From: Patiria miniata | Taxonomy: Eukaryota > Echinodermata > Asteroidea > Valvatida > Asterinidae | Direction of reading: 5' to 3' | Length of the DNA stretch: 64,000 nt | Assembly (NCBI RefSeq): GCF_015706575.1 | Contig: NW_024037072.1 | Location: forward strand, 25,111,162-25,175,161 | In this document: piece after piece, positions 1-12,600 of the stretch | Numbering within the stretch: position 1 is the first letter of the stretch | Layout of the letters: every line of letters begins with the position of its first letter | Made by a program: the position numbers and the translations under genes | The notes under the pieces: model-generated | Told to the model about the DNA's origin: nothing | The model's input: only the letters and a program-made list of their open reading frames with translations | Database searches by the model: none

Positions 1-330
1 TGGCTTGTGATTGGGCTTGCAATGAGTTAGTGATTTAGACTTTTGATTATGTAGGCTTGTGATTTGAATTGTGATCGGGATTGTGATTTGACTTTTGATT
101 GGGCTTGTGATTTGACTTTTGATTGGGCTTGTGATTTGACTTGTGATTGGGCTTGTGATTGGGCTTGTGATTGGGCTTGTGATTTGACTTTTGATTGGGC
201 TTGTGATTTGACTTGGATTGGGCTTGTGATTGGACTTGTGATTGGGCATGTGTCTGGGCTTGTGTTTGGGCTTGTGATTTTACTTTTGAGTTCACATCGG
301 ATTGGATTGGATTGGATTGGATTGGACAAA
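1..330. repeat. Minisatellite of TTGTGATTTGACTTTTGATTGGGC-like units, ending in GGATT repeats
   Basis: Units of about 12-24 bp built from CTTGTGATT, with a terminal run of GGATT at about 298-326. It lies in the DPP3 intron downstream of exon 11. The reverse complement core AATCACAAG also recurs in the SARS2 intron minisatellite. Confidence 0.9.
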
Positions 331-493
331 TGACTACAACTCCCCAACATGAGATAATGTGGTAGCATACATGTACATGTATAGCACAAAGACCCCGTTT
401 CATAGATCTGCTAAATGATTAGATCTCTGCTGACTGTATACAGGTTTCATTTCAGAGCAGACACAGCTATTTTGCGTATGTTCCCTTACTGAC

Positions 494-649
494 CTTCTCT
501 CCTGTTTCTGCGTGTTTGACATTCTCAATGTCAAAGTTGAAGTTTTGTTTCTCATCCTGAATGAAGAGCTTGCCACTACCGTGACCTAGAAGCTCATGTA
601 AGCCAACCTGCACCTCGAAGGAGGGTCCCTTTAGATTGCTGTACAGCTC
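494..649 (-). CDS. DPP3: DPP3 exon 11 with zinc-binding HELLGH
   Basis: Residues 435-486: [17 protein letters not shown], then HELLGH (452-457; His452 and His457 are zinc ligands, Glu453 the catalytic base), then [11 protein letters not shown]. Acceptor TTATAG, donor GTCAGT at 493. In DPP III this block directly follows the FLKEADK segment, which proves the link to exon 10 across the giant intron. Confidence 0.95.
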
Positions 650-3600
650 CTATAAACAAACAAAAACAAAACAAACATACAAACAATTAGAAAAGAACCA
701 TGGGGCATGTGTGTACCATCATGCTATGGGTTCAGCCTTCACACTGCCCACAAAATGAAGGGATTTCTGAAGAATCAAATCTCCTCAATCCCAGCCAAAA
801 ATTGCTGTTTCAAAACTTTCCCAATCCCATACTGAAATTCTTCATAATTCCAGGCTGAGTTGTTGAAGTCAGCACATTCAGAGATTAAAGTAGGGTGCTC
901 CATGAGTGCCATCCACTTATTTCTATACTGAGATAATTTATCACGCCATGTTGACATATAACGGAGAGTAAGGCGACTTAATCACATAAATTATCTCGTC
1001 AAGTCGACTCCCCGAAGCCGAGATGACGACTTGTCGAGATGCATTATCTAGGCAAGTGGACTTCCCGAAGTCAAGATGACGACTTGTCAAGATGAATTAT
1101 CTAGCCAAGTTGACCTCCAGAAGTCGAGATGACGACTTGCCGGGATAAATCATCTTGCCAAGTCGACTTAACGAATTCTAGATGACGACTTGTCGAGATG
1201 AATTATTTTGAGTTTCACCTCGAAAATTAAATTTGCTTTTCAATTGCTCTTTTTCTAGCAATTATAAAACTTATTCACTTTTGAATGAGACATCGGTCTC
1301 AATATCACTGAGACGTTATTCTGATGTCATCAAGTATGAAATTACAAGCGATTCTAGATCCAAAATCGACCTAAATTGTTAATACTTAGGGGTCAGTTCG
1401 GAGCAGAGGTTACTGATGAGGCTACCGTGTATACAACCATGCATGCGCTGCTCAGCCGATACTGATTCACAAGACTTTCTACCGGCTCCTCCATACAGCG
1501 CGAGTCAAAAAGAAAGTGACTGAATTTGAAAATATTTTTAAAATATTTGGCCTGCTCCATTTCATAACTGGAGCGCGCCATTTAAAACCACTTTTTAAAG
1601 CTGTATAAAGGCCTGCAAAAATAAACAAGCAAATTTATTTGTTGCAGGACATTATATTCCTTTTAATTTCATTCAAAAAAAGAAAATACACATTTTGAAA
1701 AAAAGCACATATATACCAACTTTTACCTTTCAAATTACAAAATTTTACAATCATGCGCTGCATGTTCGTCAAGCTTTCCAACAGCTTCTCCATAGATGAT
1801 TAATTGCCATGCCCTTTGCAGCAAAGCAACAATACCTATTCATTGAAAACAACTCTAATGACATCATTAATCATCCTTCTTTGTATCGCTTCATGTGTAG
1901 AAAGGAAATAGACGAGTGGACTTTTTTGCATGTTTTATGAACATCAACAAAAGAGACACAACAGCCTGTGTGCGCCACATTTTGATGACATTTTCGGTGT
2001 CGGGTATTAGTTTCTAGCAATGCTATTCAATAATTTAGATATATCAAGTCAGTTTGTGAAATTAATTTACACGTTTCAAAATGTATACACAAACGTATTC
2101 ACATTCAATATACCTGGTTAGTGAATGACAGTCTAAAGCAAACTGTACAATCATGGCACCTGTTGTGCTGACAATTTCAAGAAAAGTGGTATTTTTTTTA
2201 TTAATTTCCACCACTGGTCGGCCAGCATCTTCCGGCTTATTAGTTGCTAATGTTGCTTTACACCATGGCGGTTCTACAGGGGCTAGGCCCCCCCCCCAAA
2301 AAAAGTCCAGAAAAAAAAAAAATTGCACTAGCAAATTTAAGAATGTGACATACATGCGAATGGTCTCCCCCTAAATAAATAGTCGTGAGAAGGGTGCATT
2401 TGTACACTTTCATTTAATATAGTATGCCTGATTGTAGGATTTTATCAGCGGTCCCCATTGAAAGTATTGCACGAGCTCTTTCCCCCCCCCCCCCCCCCCC
2501 TATTGATTTTCGGAGGCCTAACATTGCCTAATTGTCCGGAGAAAATAACCAGTCTACATTGCAGCACGCCTACCTGAAAAAAAATTCTGGATCCACCCTG
2601 CTAGCCCCACCCCCCCCCCCCAAAAAAAATATAGGCTCTAGAACCGCGCATGGCTTTACGGTCTGTTGACTATACGCCTACATGAAATATGATCTGACTG
2701 TTGGTGACGAGCCTATGTATAAGTTATGGGAGGGATAGTGGATTAAAGAGGTTGTGGAATGCTCGAAGACATTTCCGTCATTTTTTGGGTTTATGTAGCC
2801 TAAGGTGTGATGAAATAAAAACGACTATTGTTTCTGTCATGAAATGAGTACAAAGGGTACTTTTGAGTTTTGAGAGCTATTTTTCAGGTCCTGTTTCGAC
2901 CCGAACGTGCAATTTGTGTAAAAGTCCTCGTTGCGGGCAGCAAACAAAACACAGTAAATCGTGACGTAATAAACAGGACTCGTTTATGCAACTCTGCATC
3001 GGGAGTCCTGTTTATTACGTCACGATTTACTGTGTTTTGTTTGCTGCCCGCAACGACGACTTTTACACAAATTGCACGCTCGGGTAGAAACAGGCATGAC
3101 AGGACTTGAAAAACAGCTCTCAAAAGTACCTTTTGTACTCATTTTATGACAGAAACAATACTCGTTTTTATTTCATCACACCTTAGGCTACATATACCCG
3201 AAAAATGACGGAAATGTCTTCGAGCATTCCACAAGCTCTTTAAATTACTCTGTTACTAATTAAACTGTAAAAGAGTTGACCTTCAGACCAGGTAATTTGT
3301 CAATTTTCTAGAAATGTGTACATATATACGGTAATTGACATTTGATGGATGGATGGCTTCGAAAAGCCAACCCAACCACTCCCCTGGATCTGAATGGGGA
3401 ACATTACCTGCGCTGAGCTGAGCTGAGCTGCAGGACTCACGAATTGCACTCATTATTTAAAGATGCACGTGTACAGCGTGTGACCACTGAGCTAGGAACA
3501 CAACGCTGATGAAATAACTTTATGCTTCAGCAATTTTCTCATAAGGAGAACAAACAAAAAATTGTTTTTCAGCGCCGTGAAATTGTACTGAGTGAAGGAG

Positions 3601-6600
3601 ACTGTCTCATTCCGTAACTATTATATTTGTTTTTGATAGGTTTTCCCGGCCAATTTCCGAATTTTTCTGATCATTTTCATTATTTGCCTTCAATTTCGCG
3701 TGATTTTGACACATGGGTCATTCCACGAAGTTGAGATACAAAGTGTGACATTGGGGTCAAATTTTCAAATTGCTCGTACAAGTTTTGTTTATGCATTTTT
3801 TGATAGCCCATACATTGTGGTTTAACAATTCATTCAAATTTAAGTCACATGATTTTGGAAAGTTGGTAAATTTGTGCACGATACATATTTACATATAATG
3901 ACTATGGAGAAGTTGTGGATGTAACCGGATGCCACGTCCTGTTACATCCAAACCTTGTTTTGTTCATAATTAATACTTCAAAATACTTCAAATTCACACC
4001 AAACTTGATTTTATCATCAAATAGCTTCATTTAATAATATCCATACTTATATACTTTTAAAGACTGATAAAATTGTTATTTCCAACAACAAAAAATAATG
4101 GTTGTGGATGTAACATGTGGGAAACCACTACCGGTACATCACAATGTGGTATTCTTCACCTCGATATGAATGGAACTAAATGTTGTTTGTGTTTAGAAAT
4201 GTTGTCCCCAAATCTCTGTTTCAAGGGCAATTTGCAGATTGCAGGTCATGATTTTCATACTTATTTTAGGCATGACCATGTCAACCAGTTGTGGATGTAA
4301 CACGGGACACCATGTGCCCACAGGCATAAGATTTTCTTCATATTTGGCCAAAACGTTTATTTGCATAGACTACAATCACATTATTTTACAAATACCAGTT
4401 CAATCATGAGATATTGGGATCAATCCGACCAAAATTGCTGCAAAAAGAAAACTTTGCACAAGCCAGTTGTGGATGTAACATAATATGAAACACGGAACAT
4501 ATGTTACATCCACAACCCAATTGTGCATGCCATTTTGGCAAAACATTTTAACATCTGATATTTATTTTTTTCAATAGAAAGGGCACATCTTCTCGCTATA
4601 ATCTGTGTAAAACTCAACTCCAGCCCACTTGTTTTCTTTTCAAAATGAGTTATTTTTGAACTATAGGTTTCTTTGTCACACTTTTTCCTCATTTTTTTTT
4701 AAATATCATCGAGCGTGGTATCATTTAAAAGCTCATCTTATAGCCTTATTGTCAAATGACATTTGTTTTTGAAATAACAGTTCCATAACTAAGAAAAAAC
4801 TGTTTTATAATCAGACCTCAGGAAATTATGGCCTGTTCCTCAACTTCATGGAATGACCTACCGGTATATCAGATCAAATTGGGGTTTCTTTTCCATTGTT
4901 GGGGCATTTAATTTCAATTGTTGGCACTCAAGATTTTGTTCCTAATGTTCGTTTTCGTTTTGGGGCATTCTATTTCGTTTTGGTGCACTCAAGACTTAAT
5001 TTGCAGCATTCATACATTAGGTTTTTGACATGCGGTTGACGCATTCAAATTTATAGCGAACGTCACTGGGCATATGACGTATGACCAAGTTTTTCTTTTC
5101 TTATTTGTTTATGGGCAGTCATTTCCATTGTTTGGTCATTCAAATTAATAAGATGTTTTAATTGATATTTTTGCTATTTTCCTGATTCACCTATCGATCT
5201 CTTGACATGTGAGACAAAGTGGTGTAATCAGGGGGTGGGAGTGCAGAGTGGAAGATTGCAATGGGCTAGACTTTTTAAAAGCGTAAACGGGAAGCTGATA
5301 GGAGCGAAATCGGGACAGCGAAATCGGCCTGTCAGAAAAATCGTACATCCTTCTGGAAATTTGCAGGGATGAACAGCGAAAATGTCCATTACTGTTTACT
5401 TTTAACAGTGCCCTCTAACTGAAGATGGTGCAAACCACCCTCTCCCCCGGTTTTTACAAGAATACAAAATGCAGGGATTTCCTAAAAGAAGCTTGAACAA
5501 ATGTGAAAAATGAATGCCCAATCAACCCCTTACTGCTGGTTCAGACGCAATTGAATGAACAATACGTCACTTTCAATTTGAATACATCTTTTACAGGGAC
5601 GAGTGAAGCTAAAAGACGATAGATTGCTCGGATAGTTGAATGATTCTTTTTGATTGTCGAATGACCATCTGCATGATCTTTCAATTTCAATCTGAACTGA
5701 ATGAGCCAGGCGTTAAATTGAATGAAAACTTGGAGAAAACTGGCCAGGAAAACCTATATTTAAGTAACTTGATACAGCCCCGCTTTGAGTGTAGAAGAGG
5801 AGAAGTGGAGTTAATTACTCTCTGTGACTTTCTCAGAACAGGTTATTTTTCAATTTTCTAGAAATGTGTATATATAGTTGACATTTGATGGATGGTTGGC
5901 TTTTAAAAGCCAACCCAACCACTCCCCTGGATCTGAATCTGAACATTACCTGCGCTGAGCTGAGCTGAGCTGAGCTGCAGGCCTCACGAATTGCACTCAT
6001 TATCTAAAGATGCACATGTACAGCGGTTTCTGTGACAAAGCCACGCTGATGAAATAACTTTATGCTTCAGCAATTTTCTCATAAGGAGAACAAAAAAAAT
6101 GTTAAGCAGCGCCATGGAATTGTACCGAGTGAAGGAGACTTATTCTGTAACTCTTATATTTGTTTATAATAGGTTTTTTGACCAATTTCCAAATTTGTTC
6201 GATCATTTTCATTATTTTGCCATTCAATTGTGCGTGATTTTGACACATCGGATTAGATTGGGGTTTCTTTTGTCATAGTTGGGGCATTCAATTTCAATTT
6301 TTTTGGCACTCAAGATTTTGTTCCTCATGTTCGTTTTCGTTTTGGGGCATTCTATTTCATTTTAGTTTTGACATCTTTTGACGGTTGACGCATTCAAATT
6401 AGCGAACGTCGCTGGGCATATGGCGTATGACCACATTTTTCTTTTGTTATTCAATTATTGGCAGTCATTTTCATCGTTTGGTCATTCAAATTAATAAGAT
6501 GTTTTAATTGATATTTTTCCTATTTTCTTCTGAGGTCCATTTTTTTTTCAAAATCTTTAAAAAAATTTTTTTTTAATTTTACTTGTTTTCCATGATTTCA

Positions 6601-9600
6601 TTTTTACAATAACTGTACAAGCGTTCAGTTGAGTTTCTACATGTAGTTCTCTATTTGCTTTTTTTTTTTTACCAATTTCATTATCAAACTTTAAAATTAA
6701 CAAATCGATACTCAATGTTCTCCATGATTTTATGATAACAGGCTCAGACGTCAACTTTTCGTTCTTTACTATTAAATTGTTCTGGTTCTTTATTCTTCAA
6801 TTTCACAACACATGCAGGTGCAGAGTTCAGATTGTAGTTCTCTTTTGTTTCCTCTGAATAAAATTTAGGTGCTACATGTAAGTTGATTATCTAATTCAAT
6901 ACTGTTCAATTTCCACAACGAATACAAATTTATATTTCTCTACTCTTCCATATTACACATGTTTAGGAAATTTAAAGGGTATAGAGCTGTTGTTTTTTTC
7001 AAAAATGTCAGCCAAATGTTCCATCTCCACAACGAAAAATGTATACAGATGACAAACTTAGCCTTTTTTTGATCCACTTCCACCACATAAATTTACAGGT
7101 GCAAAGTTGGTTTTCTAGTCATAGTGTACATGTATCAATTGATCCACTCTCACGACAAAATTCAATGGAGTACAGTTGATTTCTCAAGATCTATTGTTTC
7201 ACTTCCACAACGCAATTTGAAGGTGCAGAGCTGATGTGCTGTACATATTCTATATATCTGTTTCTTACACACAACAAAAGTCAATGGTGGGCAGCTGATT
7301 TTCCAATGTACAATGATGAACTTCCAAAACTTATTTTAATATTGCCAAGTTTCTTTTCTAGAAACTTCTCTTTTGTTCCATCTTCACAATGAATATAGTT
7401 ATCTACTGTCCTATCTCTACAACAAAGCTTAATGGTGCACGTTCGATATTTTCAAATCTATTTCTTTCAAAAAACAATTTCACAGCTGTGATGATCTACA
7501 AAGTTATCAACTTGGTTGCCATGCAGTATTTGCAGGCAGATGGGAGTTTTTCCCTTTTTTTTTTAACAAGTTTTTGCCCATGCCTTAATCACCAATTGAT
7601 GCCTTATACTTTTATGTTTAAATTGCACCAGTGCATGTGTTTTCCTTCGTGTAAATATTTCCAAAGTATTAGGAATAATGTTCCCACAGTCTGATCCACC
7701 AATGCACTTTTCGTTTTGAAGTTTACTTTGCTTCAACTTTATTTTATTATATGTAATGTGTGCAGGGCCCCAATGGAAAACCAGTTTTAACCGTTGAGAT
7801 ACTCTGGGTATTAAATGCTATAATGAAATAAATAAATTTAAAGGTGCAGATTTGATTTTCTAGTTCTCTGTTGTTTCATCTCAACAAAAAGTGCAGGCAC
7901 AGATTTCTACAACGCGTCCCAAAATACCCGCAACATTTTTTTTGCGGGGCTCTAGCATCGCCGTGGAAACACATACCGCCATTATTTTTATATAATTTTA
8001 AAGCGTGGAATCTGACATTTATTCCAGGTAAAGTATTGGTTTGATTTTCACAAGGGTTTTAAAATGATTCGTGTTCAAATAAAGGGGTGTCAAAATCAAA
8101 CATGCGCATTTTTTCTAATGTGGAAATGGTTCATGTTCATGATATGACGATCCTGTTGCCTTTAACTTTCTGTGTTTTCTATTCTTTTCGATTCACGTAG
8201 GCTACACCTTAAATTAATTTACAATATTGTTGTTTTTTTCAGTTCAATTTTGAAATTCATGTGCAAGTATGTACCTATTCAAAAAGCACGCTCAAAGTGT
8301 GACTCGAGTTTGCATCTGATGTACCGCATTATCGATTTTCCTTGAAATCGGTAAAGTTTGTTTTGGACATGCCTTATTTGGACACGAATAATTTTAAAAC
8401 TCTTTTAAATATCAAACCAATACTCACCAGGGATAAAGTTCAGATTCCAAGCTTTAAAATGGTATAAAAAGAACGGTGGTACGTGTTTCCGTGCTGACGC
8501 TACAGCCTCGCAAAAAAGTTGCAGATATTTTGGGATGCGCTGTGCTGTCCAGCCTCCATCACAAAAATATACAAACTCAGAGTTGATGTGTGTTGATGAT
8601 ATTGTCTCTAGAGCTTCTTGTAGGCACCCTGTGCATCCTCAAAAAGGCCAAGATTCCTTGATCAATCTGACATATTGTTGGCTTGTAAATGTTACATTAG
8701 ACCCATTCTAGAATATGCAAGTCAAGTCTGGCATACCTCAATAACCTTGAAGCAAAGTAACGAAATAGCACAAGTGCAGAAGCGGGCTTGCCGCATTATT
8801 CTGGGTCATGAATATGTTAAATATGATGATGCCATCGAGAGGTTAAAAATCACCACGCTAGATATCAGGCGCCAAAGCCTTCTGTACAAATCTGGAAAAA
8901 AGCTCATGTCTTCGACAAAATTTTGAGATATGCTGCCTCCAGATAAAATAAATTGTAAAGATTTGCGGTCGAGTGGAAGTCATGCCCTGGTAATCCCAAA
9001 ATGTTGCACTGAAAGATATAGAAATTCAGCAATCCCCTCACTAGCAATTTTGAAGTAATTATGTATCTGATGTTATTCCAGATATTACTGAATGTGTTTT
9101 ATTATTTTAACCAAATTCCTTATTCACTTAAATATCCTAATACCATCCCTCTTACCCCCCCCCCCCCCATTTTCCCAGCCAAACCTTTTTCCTAGTCCCC
9201 CCCTCCCCCACATTCCCTTAATATATTTTTAAGTACATGTTCTGATTTTAGCTTTTAGGATCATTGCACCATGTTGATTTTGTTTTAACTTTAACCCTAA
9301 CCCCCTAGGCCCTTGTTGCTTACAACCATCCTCAATCCTCCAAAATCCTCCAAAATTTTCAAAAATTTTGCAACTCCGCCTACATTTTTCAAAATTGTCA
9401 GACAGTCCTGCCTCAAAATGCATTCATCCTCAATCCTCCAAAATCCTCCTCATCCCAAAACTTTGCACTCGTGTTTAAATGAAGGATAACCAACGCCAAA
9501 TCCTTCAAAATCATCAGACAGTCCTGCCTCAAAATGCATTCATCCTCAATCCTCCAAAATCCTCTTGTGCTTCAATCACCATTCATCCTCAATCCTCCAA

Positions 9601-12600
9601 AATCCTCATGTGCTTCAATCACCATTCATCCTCAATCCTCCAGAATCCTCATATTATTCAATCACCATTCATCCTCAATCCTCTAGAATCCTCCAAAACC
9701 GCCAGGAGGATTTTGGAGGAGTGAGGTGGGTTAGGGTTTTAATGTTTTTTAACTATTGTAAAATGACCGTAATTCAGCCCTTGGGCTGTCATGAGTCTTT
9801 TTAATGAAATAAACTTGAATAATAATAATAATAATTTTCTAGAACTTTCTCGTTGATTCCATCTCCACAATGAATATAAATGTACAAGTGCAAACACATC
9901 TTTCTACTGTTTGACTGCTACCAATAAAATGTACAGTTGCGAAGTTGATTTTGTAGTTATCTCTTATTCTATCTCCACAGCAAAGTTTAATGGTGCACAT
10001 TTGATATTTACAAATCTATTGTTTCACTTTCAAAACACAATTTCAAAGATGTGCTGATCTACGAAGTTATAAAGTTGGTTGCCTCAGATCGAGCTTGCAG
10101 TCGGATGGGAAATTTTACCGTTTTTTTTTTTAAATGGATTTTTGCAGGGTCTTTGATTAAGCCCATGCCTTAATCACCAATTGATGCCTTGTACTTTTAT
10201 GTTTAAAATGCACCAGTGTATATACGCTTTCCTTTGTGTAAATATTTCCAAAGTACACGTACATATTAATATTCCTAGTCTGTTCCACCAATACACTTTT
10301 CCCATTGAATTTTCCTTTGCTTCAACTTCAACTACTTTCTAATTTGCAATGTGTAGGGGCCCCAAATGGAAACCAGTTTAAACTGTTGAGGGATATCCTG
10401 GGTATCGAATCGTCACCGTTTTGACGAAGTGATGAATCCGTCCAAAACCGAAATTTTCTGAAATCTGAGATTTTTGGATATTCTAACATTTTATGATGTC
10501 CTCTACATGATAACCAAATTTCGAGACACAACATTCCATCCTTTGTTAATCACGCTAATTACACAAAGTACTGAAAGTGCTCAACACTAAGTTTTTCTCC
10601 ATTGTCACCTAGTCTCATTGATTTTACACGTGTGCTATATTTAGAAATATGAAGCCTCCACGATTTGCGTTATGAGGAAGTGACGAACCTGCGTTCCAAA
10701 ATGTATACATTTTATATATGCGCACGCTGTGTACAAACATATGCCTCGTTTTTGTGAAGAAGTAGATTTTCCTTTTTGACGAAGCGCCGGATATCTTGAC
10801 TAATTAATATCTTCTAATTAATCACGAGTATCAGTATTGAGCAATCTTGAGAATCAAGCATCCCGATCTATCTCACCTCAAATCAAAATGAAAGCTAAGT
10901 AAAGCAGCTGCTCAGGCTAAAGATATCTTGCAGACTGCATGGATCCTGTCGGCGCAGTCAAAATCATGCAATCCTCTGTCATTACCACTGTTAACTGCAC
11001 TGTACATTCCTCCGCAGTCCTGTCCTCTATAATCATTGGGCTGGTCCCAATCCCAATTCCTTTCGCTGACCTCCACCTGTCCCTACATGCACACCCATGT
11101 TCCCTCGGTGTCGAGATCAGTGCAATCCAACCAGGCTGAGCTCGCGTCTGGGATCATCGATGCCACAAAGTCTTGTTCTTTCATGGAGCGCAGCGCGTCC
11201 AGCACGGCGTTCACCTTGCCGCACTCAGCTCTGGACCACTGAACTGTGGAATTGGTCACCAAGAAGCAGGAGTTGCCCAACTGACACCTGGGGGAAAGGC
11301 AGTCAGGCCCCAGAGATCTGCATCGAGCTGTGACTCGAGGAATGACAAAACAGCTCAAAGCAGCCAGGATGATGGAAACTGTAGAATGCATGTTGGTTGC
11401 TAGAGAATGATGACGGTTGCTAACAAGAGAACAAGTATCTCAGGTCCAACTGACTTATCCTGTGTTTCACTATTGGGACTAAAATGGCAATAAATGCATG
11501 TGGCTGTCCAGTATCCAAGTCAACTAGAGAACTACGGTGATGAAACACCACACAAGATCTGGATGAGAGACCAGGCAAGGTATGTATCTTAAAAAAAAAA
11601 AATGGACATCAAGCAATATGAAAATCTCATTTGATGTCTGGCTCAGCACTGTTGCCAAGCAACTTCTTTTGTATACAATTCAAGAAGAAGTTGCATAGGA
11701 GAGCAACAAAGAACCACTGGTGTTACTATGGTTACTGCTAATCTGGTTCCTGCTAATATGGTTAATGCTATTATGTATTACTGCTGGTACATTTACATGT
11801 ACATGTAACTCTATCTGTCTAGATAGAGAAATAAGAATGTAAACAGCACTAAAGCATGGTTCCTTTGATTTCAGATAGGCATGCCAGCCTGCGTTATATA
11901 TCAAAAACAGATAATTATATTTGTAGGCTTTATTTGATCAATCAAGAATTGCCAATGTATGAATATAAACATACAAGTGCAAACACATCTTTGTATTGTT
12001 TCACTGCTACCAATTAAATGTACAGTTGTGAAGTTGCTTTTCTAGGTATCTACTGCTCTACAGTGTTGTAGGACTCGAGTCCAGGACTCAGACTCGAGTC
12101 GGACTTGAGTCACATTTTTTTGTAACTCGGACTCGACTCGGGTCACATTGGAAAATGACTCAGTCTCGGACTTGACCATGATGACTCGGACTCGAGCTTG
12201 GTGACTCGTGAATCGAGTCACGCACACATGTTCATCAAAAGAAAAAACATACACTGTAACGTAGGGATGGAAAAGGATCATTGAGGGTTCACCCAGGTGC
12301 AAAAAAATTCCCATAGACACTAGTGCTAAATGCCCATACTTCAAAATTCTTTTCAAAATACTCAGCACTCTCACAGGTACCGATATTTAAGCTGCACAGA
12401 TAAATGATGATCAAAATGTCATCTTTCATTTTCTTTTAAAATGTGGGATGACCATTGACTTTTCGAGATAAGGTATTCTCACCCAAAGAAGACAACCCTC
12501 ATTTTCCCCAAAGCGGAAAAGTAGCCATCTTGAAAAACGATCCCTCCACAAAATAACTCCACTTTCGAGCCCAATTCCATCCAAAATGCTCAGAATACCG

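Noticed and set aside
775..957. A 60-codon minus-strand ORF as an extra DPP3 exon
   Set aside because: DPP3 exons 10 and 11 join directly in phase and match the family without it. No acceptor/donor pair frames it.
2870..3123. Two overlapping ORFs on opposite strands with nearly identical proteins
   Set aside because: They are mirror images produced by the palindrome at 2,743-3,243.
8675..8926. A functional reverse transcriptase gene
   Set aside because: Only the last part of the ORF is present, with a frameshift and stops soon after; it is a dead LINE fragment.
10939..11403. Plus-strand ORFs over the lectin copies
   Set aside because: They are shadows of the minus-strand lectin frame. The minus frame has the signal peptide, conserved cysteines and lectin motifs.
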